DNA from: Bacillota bacterium
GTDB taxonomy: Bacteria; Bacillota; Clostridia; Peptostreptococcales; Acidaminobacteraceae
Length of the DNA stretch: 64,000 nt
Assembly (NCBI GenBank): GCA_020161295.1
Contig: JAIUOA010000003.1
Span: 124,001 to 188,000, forward strand
Direction: 5' to 3'
Part shown: positions 1 through 9,443 of the stretch, piece by piece
How the letters are laid out: the number at the start of each line of letters is the position of its first letter
Numbering within the stretch: position 1 is the stretch's first letter
Program-made: the position numbers and the translations under genes
The notes under the pieces: model-generated
The model's database searches: none
Seen by the model: only the letters and a program-made list of their open reading frames with translations
What the model was told of the DNA's origin: nothing

Positions 1-219
1 ATCGGTAAAAATCGCATCTAGCTGTTTCGCCACGAATGCTGGTGACACCTCAGAAATGCCGTAGACGCCCATGGTATTCTGCGCAGTAAGCGCCGTGATG
101 ACACTCATGCCGTAGACCCCATGCGCCGCAAAAGTTTTAAGGTCCGCTTGAATCCCTGCGCCGCCGCTGGGATCCGAGCCTGCGATGGTTAAAACCGTTT
201 TTAATTGCGTCGTTTTCAT
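1..219 (-). CDS. thiD: Hydroxymethylpyrimidine (phosphate) kinase, 3' part outside window
   Basis: The first 73 codons read as the N-terminus of ThiD, the kinase that phosphorylates HMP and HMP-P for thiamine synthesis in the cytoplasm. The glycine-rich start [20 protein letters not shown] and the following [17 protein letters not shown] are typical of this ribokinase-fold family. The ATG overlaps the thiE stop by four bases (ATGA), so translation is probably coupled. It is the last visible gene of the TPP-riboswitch operon. The C-terminus, and whether it is fused to another domain, lies outside the window. Confidence 0.93.
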   Translation of the reverse strand, partial: MKTTQLKTVLTIAGSDPSGGAGIQADLKTFAAHGVYGMSVITALTAQNTMGVYGISEVSPAFVAKQLDAIFTD

Positions 220-884
220 CCGAATACCTCCATGGCTTTTAACTTTAATTTCGAAGTGGCCGTCGAAATATCCGCTTCCGCAAAAATGGCGGATATCACT
301 GCAACTCCACAGATGCCACTCCCTTTAAGACGGTCCATATTCGTTAGCCCGATCCCGCCGATGGCCACCACCGGAATCCGCACAGCCTCACAGATGGCTT
401 TTAAGGTATCCAGCGCGACTGCGTCGGCATCGGCTTTTGAACCGGTGGGAAAAATGGCGCCTACGCCCAGATAATCCGCTCCCTCATCTTCCGCTTTTAT
501 CGCCTGCTCTACCGTCTGAACCGACACGCCTAGAAGCTTGTTTGGACCGATTTGATGACGCGTGTTCACGACATCGCCATCGCTCTGACCGATATGCACC
601 CCATCGGCATCGACAGCCAGCGCTACCGAGAGGTCATCGTTGATAATAAACGGGATCTGATACTTAGCAGCCACCGATTTTAATTGCGCCGCAAGTGGCA
701 TCATCTCAGCACTGGACATTTCCTTTTCCCTGAGCTGTAAAAAAGAGCCGCCTGCACTGAGCACTTCTTCCACCTGTTCAGCGAGACATCGCTCGCCTAG
801 CCAGGTCCGGTCCGTGACCACGTAGAGTCTGAGCTTATTCGCTAGTTCATCCGCTAAACGCCTGACAGGATCACTTGATTTCAA
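216..884 (-). CDS. thiE: Thiamine-phosphate synthase
   Basis: ThiE joins HMP-PP and thiazole phosphate to give thiamine phosphate. The 222-residue TIM-barrel protein has the family order: YVVTDR at the first strand, LQLREKEM for pyrophosphate/substrate binding, [48 protein letters not shown] and VVAIGGIG near the phosphate-binding end. The start is a TTG preceded six bases upstream by a GGGGG-containing ribosome site; no later start would keep the first strand. The gene overlaps the thiM end by 14 bases and the thiD start by 4, consistent with coupled expression in the riboswitch operon. Length is normal. Confidence 0.95.
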   Translation of the reverse strand: MKSSDPVRRLADELANKLRLYVVTDRTWLGERCLAEQVEEVLSAGGSFLQLREKEMSSAEMMPLAAQLKSVAAKYQIPFIINDDLSVALAVDADGVHIGQSDGDVVNTRHQIGPNKLLGVSVQTVEQAIKAEDEGADYLGVGAIFPTGSKADADAVALDTLKAICEAVRIPVVAIGGIGLTNMDRLKGSGICGVAVISAIFAEADISTATSKLKLKAMEVFG

Positions 885-1695
885 CCTTTGCCCCCTTTTC
901 TAAGACATCAGCCGTGAGATTGCTCAGCGCATCGATGATCAGGGTTCGAAGGGTTCCCGTACCCGCCTCTAATCGCAGCATTTTCTCATGCGCCATTTCA
1001 CCGCATAATCCCATGGCCACTACGGCAGAAGCAGTGGCTTCTAATGGGTTTGCGGCATTTGCCCCTACATATGCCCCGATGATGCCGGTGAGCATACAGC
1101 CTGTACCAGTGATTTTGCTCATACTGGCGTGACCATTTTTAATGACATAGGCCTTATCAGCATCCGCCACCACATCGATGGCGCCAGTGATGGCGATTAC
1201 TGAACCTGTCTTAGCTGCAAAGCGCTTCGCAAAGGCCACCACTTCATCCAGGGTCTCATCGGTAATCCGGTCAGCCTCTGCTGCATCGACGCCCTTCGTG
1301 GTGCCGCCTCCTGTGGCGAGAAATTTGATTTCTGAGATGTTGCCGCGGATAACAGAAAAGTTGATGGTTTCCATTAGCTTTAATGCCGTTTCATTTCGAA
1401 GCGCTGAAGCCCCTGCACCAACTGGATCGAAAACGACAGGGTGTCCTAACGCATTCGCTTTTTTACCTGCTACCCGCATGGAATCGATGGTTCTGGCATT
1501 AAGGGTTCCCATGTTGATGACCAGTGATGAACAGATGGTGGTGATATCCTCCACTTCAGAAACCTCGTCCGCCATGATGGGCGACCCGCCAGATGCGAGG
1601 ATGACGTTTGCCACGTCATTTACCGTGACGTAATTGGTGATGGTGTGAACCAGTGGTGTGGTCTTAACCACATTTGAGTACACATTATGAAACAT
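871..1695 (-). CDS. thiM: Hydroxyethylthiazole kinase
   Basis: ThiM phosphorylates hydroxyethylthiazole and so serves thiazole salvage. The 274-residue protein shows VHTITNYVTVNDVANVILASGGSPIMADE, NMGTLN, PVVFDPVGAGAS, VIRGNISEI and the catalytic-site glycine stretch SKITGTGCMLTG. I place the start at the ATG at 1695, nine bases after GGGAGG, instead of an upstream in-frame ATG that has no ribosome site and would add 13 unconserved residues. It overlaps the end of cytX by 11 bases. With ThiE, ThiD and a transporter the operon looks aimed at salvage of thiamine precursors; no thiazole-synthesis gene is visible here. Confidence 0.95.
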   Translation of the reverse strand: MFHNVYSNVVKTTPLVHTITNYVTVNDVANVILASGGSPIMADEVSEVEDITTICSSLVINMGTLNARTIDSMRVAGKKANALGHPVVFDPVGAGASALRNETALKLMETINFSVIRGNISEIKFLATGGGTTKGVDAAEADRITDETLDEVVAFAKRFAAKTGSVIAITGAIDVVADADKAYVIKNGHASMSKITGTGCMLTGIIGAYVGANAANPLEATASAVVAMGLCGEMAHEKMLRLEAGTGTLRTLIIDALSNLTADVLEKGAKVEIK

Positions 1696-2890
1696 ATTTG
1701 ATGACCTCCCTTTTGATTTTATAAATTCCCACACTGAGCGACATGACGATGACGATTACCGGTAATGTACTTCCGATGGGTAAATCAGCCTTTATGAAGA
1801 TGCGGTAAAGGATAAATCCCACGAGCCATAAGGCCACATTCGTGAGGTTCCATTTGTTCTGTGAGGATGCATGCGGGTGGGTATAGAAATCGGTGATGAG
1901 CAGCGCGGCCATTGGAACAAATACGGATCCGATGAGAAGTAGAAACCCTTCATACTGATGCATCGGTGTGAAGATCGCCAGTAGCGTGCCCATCAAACAG
2001 ACGAAGATGCCGACATGCTTTGCATTTACCTGCGGAAAAATCGTCTTTAGGCTCTCGCCTGCCGAATAGACGTCCAGATAGGTGGTGGTCACCGTGGACA
2101 GTAACGCGATGAGCAGGGCTGCCGCGCCGAGACCAGAGGCCGTTAAGAGGGTTACCACATCGCTGGAGCCTGTGTAAAGTGCTGCACCGAGGCCGATGGC
2201 GTACATGAGGCTACTGCCTGCAAAATAGGCGAGTGTACTGACTAAGGTAAATGTCACTGGTCTGCGCGCATGCTTCGTGTAATCCGAAATCAGCGGTAGC
2301 CAGGAAAGCGGCATGGCGATGGATAGTTCCAGCGCGAGACCAAATCCCATTTGACCACTACTCATTAGACCGAGGCTAGCTGACGCGCTGGACGCATCCC
2401 CTTTAAACACTGTGAAAGCCAGCAACATACTGAGGAAAAAGAGTGCGCTTACCGCTAGAGAATTCAGTTTACTGACATTTTTAATCCCTGCGATGATCCA
2501 GACCATGATCGACGCGCCGATCACCCCGCACCACAGCATGATAAGGTTCGTGTCAAGCGCCGTGTTCATGGCCTCAGCACCCGTGATGATCATCACGGCC
2601 GTCCAGCCTAACAGCTGGAGGACATTGAGCACCGAGAAAAAGATGGCACCCTGCCTGCCGAAGGTAAAGGCTGTGCTTTGCATGGCACCGACACGCCGCT
2701 TCGCGCCGATGATGCCCACATGATAAAAGAGCACACAGCCGATGACGTGACCGATCAGGATGGCGATTAGGCCTTTCCCTAACCCCAGTGGTGCCAGTAA
2801 TGCCCCGGTAAAAATTTCTGCGATGGATACCGCTGCGCCGAACCAAAGGAGGCCGCCGCCCATCACACCCATGTCTTCGTTTCTGTTCAT
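1685..2890 (-). CDS. cytX: CytX-type hydroxymethylpyrimidine permease (NCS1 family)
   Basis: A 401-residue polytopic membrane protein with about 12 hydrophobic segments, beginning MNRNEDMGVMGGGLLWFGAA, which matches the CytX subgroup of NCS1 (cytosine/purine/thiamine-precursor) transporters. Genomic context, directly behind a TPP riboswitch and before thiM-thiE-thiD, supports HMP or a related thiamine precursor as the substrate; the exact substrate is inference. The start at 2890 follows GGAGG by five bases and lies just after the riboswitch terminator. A longer reading would begin inside that terminator and is rejected. Confidence 0.9.
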   Translation of the reverse strand: MNRNEDMGVMGGGLLWFGAAVSIAEIFTGALLAPLGLGKGLIAILIGHVIGCVLFYHVGIIGAKRRVGAMQSTAFTFGRQGAIFFSVLNVLQLLGWTAVMIITGAEAMNTALDTNLIMLWCGVIGASIMVWIIAGIKNVSKLNSLAVSALFFLSMLLAFTVFKGDASSASASLGLMSSGQMGFGLALELSIAMPLSWLPLISDYTKHARRPVTFTLVSTLAYFAGSSLMYAIGLGAALYTGSSDVVTLLTASGLGAAALLIALLSTVTTTYLDVYSAGESLKTIFPQVNAKHVGIFVCLMGTLLAIFTPMHQYEGFLLLIGSVFVPMAALLITDFYTHPHASSQNKWNLTNVALWLVGFILYRIFIKADLPIGSTLPVIVIVMSLSVGIYKIKREVIKYVS

Positions 2891-2900
2891 AAAAACCTCC

Positions 2901-2943
2901 AAAAAAATAAAAGTGAGCTTTGCCCGTAAAGACAAATCTCACT
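2901..2943 (-). terminator. Riboswitch-controlled intrinsic terminator before cytX
   Basis: On the minus strand AGTGAG-A-TTTG pairs with CAAA-G-CTCACT around a short loop and is followed by TTTATTTTTTT. It lies between the TPP aptamer and the cytX ribosome site, which starts right after the U-run. This is the expected OFF structure of a transcription-attenuating TPP riboswitch. Confidence 0.88.
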
Positions 2944-2959
2944 AATGGTTGTTAGAAGC

Positions 2960-3052
2960 GACACGTCCCTACGTTGGCATTATCCAAATCAGGTTCAGGG
3001 TCGAAGTTTAACACTTCCTCTCAGCCGGTACACCAGCTCCCCTCGGTACTAT
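2960..3052 (-). promoter_or_regulatory. TPP riboswitch aptamer (THI element)
   Basis: The minus strand carries the conserved THI-box segments in order: GAGGGGAGC, GGCTGAGAG, a variable arm (GAAGTGTTAAACTTC forms its hairpin), GACCC, ACCTGATTTGGATAATGCCA and CGTAGGGA. This is the pyrimidine- and pyrophosphate-sensor pair of the TPP aptamer. It should reduce transcription of cytX-thiM-thiE-thiD when TPP is abundant through the terminator downstream. Confidence 0.96.
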
Positions 3053-3102
3053 TCAGTTCGCAGTAATCTTAACATAGTTTTAGATGGGTTGTCAAATACC
3101 CA

Positions 3103-3130
3103 TTTCATTATTTTTTGATTGGTTTATAAT
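3103..3130 (+). promoter_or_regulatory. Probable promoter of the ZIP transporter gene
   Basis: A perfect TATAAT lies at 3125-3130, with a weak TTTCAT as a possible -35 box 16 bases upstream. It is the only good -10 element between the riboswitch region and the start at 3168. No metal-regulator operator was recognised. Confidence 0.45.
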
Positions 3131-3167
3131 GAAGATATAGCAATCGACGCATTAATGGAGGACGACT

Positions 3168-3992
3168 ATGATCGCATTTTTTGAACAATTCAGCCCAGTC
3201 ACACAGGCGCTGATCGCCACATTATTTACCTGGGGTGTCACTGCACTGGGTGCAGCCCTCGTTTTCTTTTTTAAATCCATCAACAAAACCATCCTGAACG
3301 GGATGCTAGGATTCGCAGCTGGTGTCATGATCGCAGCGAGCTTCTGGTCACTTTTATCACCTGCGATCTCGTTAGCGGAGGAGCTCGGTCAGAAGGCCTA
3401 TATCACCGCAGCCATCGGCTTTTTATGCGGCGGCGGCTTTTTATACCTGGTGGATAAACTCCTCCCCCACTTGCACCTCGGACTAGAAACCTCTCAGGCA
3501 GAAGGCGTAAAGACCAACTGGCAAAGAAGTGTGCTCCTCGTCCTCGCCATCACCCTCCACAACATCCCAGAAGGACTCGCCGTGGGCGTCGCCTTCGGCG
3601 CTGTGGCAGCAGGCATCGGAACTACGGCGACACTCGCCGGCGCTATCGCACTGGCCATCGGTATCGGTCTTCAAAACTTCCCCGAGGGCGCAGCCGTTTC
3701 CATCCCGCTTAGGCGCGAAGGCTTCAGCCGAACCAAAGCATTTCTTTATGGGCAATCCTCAGGCCTCGTGGAACCCATCGCGGGTATCCTCGGCGCACTG
3801 GCTGTCGTGAAGATTCAGCCACTTCTCCCTTATGCATTAGCCTTTGCAGCTGGCGCTATGATTTATGTCGTTATCGAAGAGCTGATCCCAGAAGCGCAAC
3901 GCGAGGAAGGTGGATCAAAAACCGATATCGCCACCATCGGTAGCATGCTGGGCTTCACGGTCATGATGATCCTAGACGTGGCGTTAGGATAA
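3168..3992 (+). CDS. ZIP family divalent metal transporter
   Basis: A 274-residue protein with about eight membrane segments. Two signature helices carry the metal-binding motifs: [15 protein letters not shown] near residue 130 and [18 protein letters not shown] near residue 170, as in the GufA/ZupT-like branch, which moves zinc, iron or other divalent metals into the cytoplasm. GGAGGA stands a few bases before the ATG. The gene is alone, with its own probable promoter and a strong terminator; nothing shows which metal is preferred. Confidence 0.92.
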   Translation: MIAFFEQFSPVTQALIATLFTWGVTALGAALVFFFKSINKTILNGMLGFAAGVMIAASFWSLLSPAISLAEELGQKAYITAAIGFLCGGGFLYLVDKLLPHLHLGLETSQAEGVKTNWQRSVLLVLAITLHNIPEGLAVGVAFGAVAAGIGTTATLAGAIALAIGIGLQNFPEGAAVSIPLRREGFSRTKAFLYGQSSGLVEPIAGILGALAVVKIQPLLPYALAFAAGAMIYVVIEELIPEAQREEGGSKTDIATIGSMLGFTVMMILDVALG

Positions 3993-3999
3993 GACATAA

Positions 4000-4045
4000 A
4001 TCCCGTGTAATTTAAAATCACATTCTAAATTACACGGGATTTTTA
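4000..4045 (+). terminator. Intrinsic terminator after the ZIP gene
   Basis: ATCCCGTGTAATTTA pairs with TAAATTACACGGGAT around a short loop, followed by TTTTAT. Confidence 0.9.
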
Positions 4046-4130
4046 TATGCGTGTCTTTTTATTCGGTTATATCCGAAAAAATATATGTCAAATTGTTTTT
4101 TTAGGGTATAATCGAAATAGAGGTGATGAT

Positions 4131-5333
4131 ATGAAAAATCGAGACTTATACTTAAATCAGCTAAAAAATTATAAAGATAAACCCCTTATTAAAGTAATCA
4201 CCGGCATTAGAAGGTGCGGAAAATCCAGTTTACTCATGCTTTTCGAAAATCACTTAATCGATTCCGGCATTTCAAAAGACCATATTATACGGATGAACTT
4301 CGAATCATTTGAATATGATCAAATCACTAGCTATCGTGAAATGCATTCCCATATTCAATCGCGTATGAAGGACTTAAAAGGTCGGTTTTATCTGCTTTTA
4401 GATGAAGTCCAGATGATACCTTCTTGGGAAAAAGTCATTAATGCCATGCTAGTAGACGCCGATGTGGATATCACTATAACCGGTTCAAATGCTTATCTTC
4501 TCTCTGCTGAATTGTCCACGCTTTTATCTGGACGTTATGTGGAAATCAAAATGCAGCCATTATCGTTTAAAGAGTATTTGGATTTCTATGATCAAGGCAC
4601 TTTGCACTCTAAACAGGAACTGTTTAATCAATATATTCGGTTTGGTGGACTACCCACCATCGCGCAGCTAATCGATCGCCCAGAGACGATTGGACCCTTT
4701 TTGGAAGGTGTCTATAATACTGTACTAATCAAAGATGTAATCGATCGTAATGAAATTAGGGATGGCGCATTACTGGAGGTAATCTTAAAATTCATCGCTT
4801 CGAATGTAGGCAATATCGTCAGTACAAAAAAAATCAGCGACTACTTAACCAGTAGCGGCCGAAAAACGACGAGTGAAACCATCGATAATTATTTGAAAAT
4901 GTTAGAAAACGCCTTTATAATTCATAAAGTGAATCGATATGATTTAAAAGGGAAACTATTCTTAAAAACATTAGAAAAATACTATATGGTCGACATCGGC
5001 ATACGAAATCAACTCATCGGTCTTAGAAATACTGATTATGGACATATCCTTGAGAACATCGTATATCTAGAGCTAATAAGGCGAGGATATGAGGTTCGTA
5101 TCGGAAAAGTTGGTCCCCTGGAGGTCGACTTCGTCGCAACTAATACTGATGAAGTCCTCTATGTTCAAGTTTCAGCAACCATCATAGACGAGAGTACTCT
5201 CGAAAGAGAACTTAAGCCACTTAAAAGCATCTCTGATAACTATCCAAAAATTATTTTAACCATGGACCAGACTGTTTTTGGTGATTTTGACGGTATTAAA
5301 GTGAAAAATATTATCGATTTCCTCCTAGAGTAA
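4131..5333 (+). CDS. AAA ATPase with DUF4143 domain
   Basis: A 400-residue protein of the widespread AAA_14/DUF4143 family, whose cellular role is not established. Walker A is GIRRCGKSS near residue 25, the hydrophobic Walker B is FYLLLDEVQ near residue 90, and TGSNAYLLS is a sensor-like motif. The C-terminal half has the DUF4143 region and a PD-(D/E)XK-like end (LENIVYLELIRRGYEVRIGKV, then LEVDFVA). The ATG at 4131 follows GAGGTGAT; TATAAT at 4107-4112 lies upstream, so an in-frame start at 4047 would sit before the promoter and is rejected. AT-rich base use differs from the ZIP gene, and the gene stands alone, which fits the patchy, often transferred distribution of the family. Confidence 0.88.
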   Translation: MKNRDLYLNQLKNYKDKPLIKVITGIRRCGKSSLLMLFENHLIDSGISKDHIIRMNFESFEYDQITSYREMHSHIQSRMKDLKGRFYLLLDEVQMIPSWEKVINAMLVDADVDITITGSNAYLLSAELSTLLSGRYVEIKMQPLSFKEYLDFYDQGTLHSKQELFNQYIRFGGLPTIAQLIDRPETIGPFLEGVYNTVLIKDVIDRNEIRDGALLEVILKFIASNVGNIVSTKKISDYLTSSGRKTTSETIDNYLKMLENAFIIHKVNRYDLKGKLFLKTLEKYYMVDIGIRNQLIGLRNTDYGHILENIVYLELIRRGYEVRIGKVGPLEVDFVATNTDEVLYVQVSATIIDESTLERELKPLKSISDNYPKIILTMDQTVFGDFDGIKVKNIIDFLLE

Positions 5334-5344
5334 ACACAGTTCAC

Positions 5345-6808
5345 TTATACCCGCTCCACCATCTGGGCGAGCTCATCCATGTGCGCTTTCGCTTTTAGCG
5401 TAAGCGCTTTATTATGCTCTACTTTTTCTGAGACACTTCGCGCGGCGCGTGCAGACTCTTTCACCGACTGGGAAATTTTAGCGATGTGATCCACCACCAC
5501 TTGGTTGTTATGCACCACTTCATCAGTGGTCACCACGGTTTCTGTTATTTCCTTATTTGCCTGTGCGATGATGCCGTCGATTTCTTCGAATAAATCCCGT
5601 GTCATGTGGATGCGGGCACTGATCTGATCACCAAATCGCAGAGACTCCTCAGCTGTACTGAGCGACACCTCAGCGTTTGATTCCAGTCGGTCGATTAGGC
5701 CGTGGATTCCTTCTAAGGATTCACTGGTCCGTATGGAAAGCTCCCTGACAGAGTCCGCCACCACGGCGAAGCCCTTGCCCGCTTCACCAGCCCTAGCGCT
5801 CTCGATAGAGGCGTTTAGCGCCAGCATGTTCGTTTGGACCGCGATCTTCTGGATCACATCCACGACACCCTTAATCTCTTCAGCACTCTTCTCCAGCGCC
5901 ACCATCTGGTCAAATACCTTCTGGTTATTCGCCTTAATAAGGTCCGCATAGCTGTCCAGCTCCATAAATGTGTTCTTTCCTTCATGGACCTGACCTGCCG
6001 ACTGATGCGTCTTTTCTACGATGCGATTCGACATGTCGGTGGTATAGAGGAGCTTGCTTTGCATGTCGTTTGAACGGTCGCACTGCGTGGCGATGCTGTC
6101 AGCGATCTCCTCGACGCCATAGGAGAGCTGCTTGATGGAATCTGACGCTAAATCTGAAGTCGTCATCAAATCATTCGTGATATGATGCACGGCTTTCGTG
6201 GTTTTTTGGATCACGTCCATGACACTTTTCATCTCATCCAGTAGCTGGGCGTTTTTTTCTTTTTCGGCGATGATGCTTTCCATTTGCTGGTTGCGGATCT
6301 TTATGGAAAATGAAATCGTATTTACCGCCACCAGCCCGAATGCGATGAGGCTGAGCATAAACACCGTATACTCCGTCATCATAAAGCTGTCGGTCATGCC
6401 ATATAGCCGGATGTTTAATACCACCTTCACGATGCCATAGACGAACACCAGAATCGATGCATTTCGGATAAGCTTATAGTCATAATACAGCACGTAGATT
6501 ACCAAAAGTGGAAAGATAAGCACGTACTGGATCACCTTCGGTGAAAACGAAAGCATGATCATCCAGGATACGATAAAGCTATAAAGTGCGATTCCCTTAA
6601 ACGCCTCTATAAACTTAGGGTGCCTGTAAAAAATATATGAAAAACCGATGGGCGCAAGCAGACTTAGACTCATGAGCAGAACATAGCTGAGGTCTCTCGT
6701 CCCCCGCACCAGTTCCATGACATAGCCTAGAATCGCTAAAAGAATCAACATAAAACTCGCAATCATCACCCGTTTATTCGTCCGCCGCGTAATCTCTGTC
6801 AGTTGCAT
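5345..6808 (-). CDS. Methyl-accepting chemotaxis protein with N-terminal membrane domain
   Basis: The first 175 residues hold about six hydrophobic segments and no periplasmic sensor loop, so it probably senses a membrane or intracellular cue. A coiled coil then leads to the signalling domain; its hairpin tip is in [36 protein letters not shown] around residues 325-355, the CheA/CheW contact region. No HAMP domain is evident. It ends the minus-strand run EamA-secreted protein-MCP, 15 bases after the secreted-protein gene. A GTG at 6814 is an alternative start two codons longer; the ATG has better spacing from GGAAGG. Confidence 0.92.
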   Translation of the reverse strand: MQLTEITRRTNKRVMIASFMLILLAILGYVMELVRGTRDLSYVLLMSLSLLAPIGFSYIFYRHPKFIEAFKGIALYSFIVSWMIMLSFSPKVIQYVLIFPLLVIYVLYYDYKLIRNASILVFVYGIVKVVLNIRLYGMTDSFMMTEYTVFMLSLIAFGLVAVNTISFSIKIRNQQMESIIAEKEKNAQLLDEMKSVMDVIQKTTKAVHHITNDLMTTSDLASDSIKQLSYGVEEIADSIATQCDRSNDMQSKLLYTTDMSNRIVEKTHQSAGQVHEGKNTFMELDSYADLIKANNQKVFDQMVALEKSAEEIKGVVDVIQKIAVQTNMLALNASIESARAGEAGKGFAVVADSVRELSIRTSESLEGIHGLIDRLESNAEVSLSTAEESLRFGDQISARIHMTRDLFEEIDGIIAQANKEITETVVTTDEVVHNNQVVVDHIAKISQSVKESARAARSVSEKVEHNKALTLKAKAHMDELAQMVERV

Positions 6809-6823
6809 ATTCACCCATCCTTC

Positions 6824-7831
6824 CTATTCAGTTGTAGAAAATATATACATCCCGCGCCACCTTACAGATTCATTCTCAGAAAGTTCTAGCTCAATACCAT
6901 TTATGAGATTAAAGTAAGATTTTCCATAGTCACGAGTAAACGCACTCGGAAAGGTTTCACTAAGGTATTCTAAATTACCTAAACCATAACTATTGTCTAA
7001 CTGCATAGACAAATGATGAACTTCATTAGCGATGTTCACCTGCTCAATAATCTGACCAGGAAGAGTGAAAACATCGCTACTTTTTTTCGCATCATAAGCT
7101 ACTAGTAAAGACCCATTAGCATCACGATAACTAACCGTCTTCAGCCACGCAGAATTCTGCGACTGTAGTCCGTAATACGTTTCAATTACAGCATTCTGTA
7201 GCGAATACAACTCAACCTCAACTTCGATTTTCCTTGGTGTAATCGTATACAGCACATTCTCTCTGATCACATAATCGTCGGGATTAGTCATTTCTGAATT
7301 ATACCCATAAATTTTATTAATAACATTTATCTCTACTTGTTTTCCAAATCTAGATGAACCAACCGACATTTTCTTCCCATCTATAGATATCTCTACTGAC
7401 TGCGATTTAGCAGTATTCTGTTCTATATCTCCGATTAAATATACATGCCATCCACCAGTAAAAAATGGCGTTTTCGATTGATTCCCACTAACTTTTCTAA
7501 CTATCATCGGCCCAATCCAATCCGTGCATGATTTTAAGATTTCCACACGATTCTCAGGCATAAGTAGTAATGGAAGTGCGATATTCTTACTACCTGTAAA
7601 AATACTATCTAAGGAAGTGGTATTATTGGGACCAGACGGTCCAAAAACCATTCCCATATATTCGTTATCAGAATAGTTAAAAATTACGGTAGCTCTTGTG
7701 TCACCTGCTTCAGTCGCAACTAAGTTTACATAAACATCGTTAGGCTTGTTCATGGTTCTCAGTTGACTTTCTCCTCCACCCATCAACAACATAATCGCCA
7801 ATAACGAAAAAACCTTATGAAGTAATATCAT
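6824..7831 (-). CDS. Secreted or membrane-anchored protein of unknown function
   Basis: A 335-residue protein with one N-terminal hydrophobic segment (residues 4-18) and no lipobox cysteine, so it is probably exported by an uncleaved or ordinary signal peptide. The rest is hydrophilic and beta-rich in appearance, with no motif I recognise. GAGGG precedes the ATG. It starts 9 bases after the EamA transporter gene and ends just before the MCP gene, so the three are probably co-transcribed; a role as a ligand-binding partner of the chemoreceptor is possible but unsupported. Codon use is more AT-rich than in both neighbours, which may mean later acquisition. Confidence 0.75.
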   Translation of the reverse strand: MILLHKVFSLLAIMLLMGGGESQLRTMNKPNDVYVNLVATEAGDTRATVIFNYSDNEYMGMVFGPSGPNNTTSLDSIFTGSKNIALPLLLMPENRVEILKSCTDWIGPMIVRKVSGNQSKTPFFTGGWHVYLIGDIEQNTAKSQSVEISIDGKKMSVGSSRFGKQVEINVINKIYGYNSEMTNPDDYVIRENVLYTITPRKIEVEVELYSLQNAVIETYYGLQSQNSAWLKTVSYRDANGSLLVAYDAKKSSDVFTLPGQIIEQVNIANEVHHLSMQLDNSYGLGNLEYLSETFPSAFTRDYGKSYFNLINGIELELSENESVRWRGMYIFSTTE

Positions 7832-7840
7832 CTTTCACCC

Positions 7841-8743
7841 TCACATAAACATAATCGCGATACCCGCCAGTGTCACGAAAGTCCCCAGCACCTCACGGAG
7901 TTTGACCTTTTCTTTTTTCAGGAAGAATGCCACGGGAATCAGTAGAACCGGTGTGATCGATGTGAGTGTCGACGCCACACCTGGATTGATACGTTGCACC
8001 GCATATAGCGAAAGTGAAATTCCTAAGAATGGGCCGAAAAACGAACCGAGGCCCAGTGACAGCATCGCGTCCTTGCGCTTAAACGCCGTCTTGAACTTCG
8101 GCCAATGCCCGCGAATCGTAAATAAAATCGCAAACCCGATAATACCAGCGATTAGCCTGATTTGTGTCGAAGAAAACGCATCGTAGCCCGCCATGCCGAA
8201 TTTTCCTAAAATATACCCTGCCGCCTGACCAAACGCACCCCCGAAGGCCAGTAATATGCCTGCCAGTGGATGGGCGAACTTCACCGATTTTTTATCCTCA
8301 TCCGGTACGAGAATTACCGAGGCGATCCCTGCTAGGGTCACCAGCATCCCGATAATCTGTATAAACGTCATGGCTTCGCCTAAAAAGAAGTACGCCATGA
8401 TGCCGCTGAGCGGAGGTACCGATGCATAAATCAGCATGGAAATCCGCGAACCGATGCGCACGAACGCCTCAAACAGTAAAAGGTCCCCTAGAACGATGCC
8501 CACGAAGCCAGAAAGCATGAGCCAGAACCAGCCCTCAGCCGACGCATCCGTCGGTAGCACGTAGCCTCTGGTAAGCCATGTAAACGTGGATAAGAACACC
8601 ATCCCTAAAAGAAGGCGCATAAGATTAAGGTTCATGGAGCCTATTTTTTTACCAGCATCCTCGAAGCTCGTGGCCGTCACCGCCCAGCAGAGCGCCGTGG
8701 CCAGAGCCGCTATTTCACCTGTATAGTTTGCTAATCCATTCAT
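7841..8743 (-). CDS. EamA/DMT family transporter
   Basis: A 300-residue protein with ten hydrophobic segments in two homologous halves, each the EamA (DMT superfamily) repeat; the first half ends with MLVTLAGIASVILV and the second with TFVTLAGIAIMFM. Such proteins export metabolites, amino acids or drugs; the substrate cannot be told. AGGGAGAG precedes the ATG. First gene of a probable three-gene operon with the secreted protein and the chemoreceptor. Confidence 0.9.
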   Translation of the reverse strand: MNGLANYTGEIAALATALCWAVTATSFEDAGKKIGSMNLNLMRLLLGMVFLSTFTWLTRGYVLPTDASAEGWFWLMLSGFVGIVLGDLLLFEAFVRIGSRISMLIYASVPPLSGIMAYFFLGEAMTFIQIIGMLVTLAGIASVILVPDEDKKSVKFAHPLAGILLAFGGAFGQAAGYILGKFGMAGYDAFSSTQIRLIAGIIGFAILFTIRGHWPKFKTAFKRKDAMLSLGLGSFFGPFLGISLSLYAVQRINPGVASTLTSITPVLLIPVAFFLKKEKVKLREVLGTFVTLAGIAIMFM

Positions 8744-8801
8744 CGCTGTCTCTCCCTAATTAGTCGTGAATTCGTTCGTCACTCTAAATATATCAGACGC
8801 A

Positions 8802-8845
8802 TAAAAAAATGTCGAGTCGTGATTAGATTAAACACGACTCGACAT
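8802..8845 (-). terminator. Intrinsic terminator after the XRE regulator
   Basis: A 13-bp perfect stem, ATGTCGAGTCGTG with its complement, encloses an 11-base loop. The minus strand continues with seven T residues, so it mainly ends transcription from the XRE gene. Confidence 0.9.
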
Positions 8846-8858
8846 TTTATAATACCCT

Positions 8859-9443
8859 TTATTTAATGAACTGATAGAGTAACCCATCCTCTGTACTATA
8901 CCACATGAGTGTTTCGAGCCCGCGTTTTGCCACGCGTACACTGAGATGCCACTCCGGATAAAGCTTGATTAGCTGTAGCCGATCCCCCGTCACCAGCGCG
9001 ATAAAAGAGATGTAATTCTCCTTCGTCATGGAATGATTTGAGGTGATTAGCCATTCGTTTTCATCACTCTCCACGTTTAGCTTTTGATGCTCAGATGCCT
9101 TCTTCATCACTTGGGCAGCAACCCTCTTTCCACAGCATGAAACCTCGGAGCTTCCCGTGCAAAGCGTGATATTATGACAGCTTGGACAGACGAAAAAGGT
9201 CGACTTTTTCAGGTTGCCACTGACGAAATCATTTGGCTTTAGCTCACCTGAAAGAAGATTCTGAAGCTCTATACCGAGGATTTCCGAAAGTGGCGAGATA
9301 AGTGAAATTTCTGGTAGCCCCATCCCGCGCTCCCATTTGGAAACTGTCTTATCGCTGATGTTCAAACGCTCTGCCAGTGCCTTCTGCGTCATCCTTTTAT
9401 CTAGCCTTAGCGAGCGTATGAGCTCGCCAACCTTATTTTGCAT
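8859..9443 (-). CDS. XRE family transcriptional regulator with zinc-ribbon-like segment
   Basis: Residues 5-60 form a HTH_3 (XRE/Cro) domain: LRLDKRMTQKALAERLNISDKTVSKWERG. After a linker comes a four-cysteine cluster, CPSCHN then CTG...CCGKR, which looks like a small zinc ribbon at about residues 82-108, followed by a 90-residue C-terminal domain of unknown role. This architecture is common among Firmicutes XRE regulators of unknown target. AAGGAGGG precedes the ATG. The start overlaps the end of the upstream GIY-YIG gene by 11 bases, so the two are one operon. Confidence 0.88.
   Translation of the reverse strand: MQNKVGELIRSLRLDKRMTQKALAERLNISDKTVSKWERGMGLPEISLISPLSEILGIELQNLLSGELKPNDFVSGNLKKSTFFVCPSCHNITLCTGSSEVSCCGKRVAAQVMKKASEHQKLNVESDENEWLITSNHSMTKENYISFIALVTGDRLQLIKLYPEWHLSVRVAKRGLETLMWYSTEDGLLYQFIK

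Noticed and set aside
46..643. Plus-strand frames over thiD and thiE
   Set aside because: The minus-strand products are unmistakable ThiD and ThiE; the plus frames match nothing.
4047..4130. Upstream start for the DUF4143 ATPase
   Set aside because: It would place TATAAT and the GAGGTGAT ribosome site inside the coding region.
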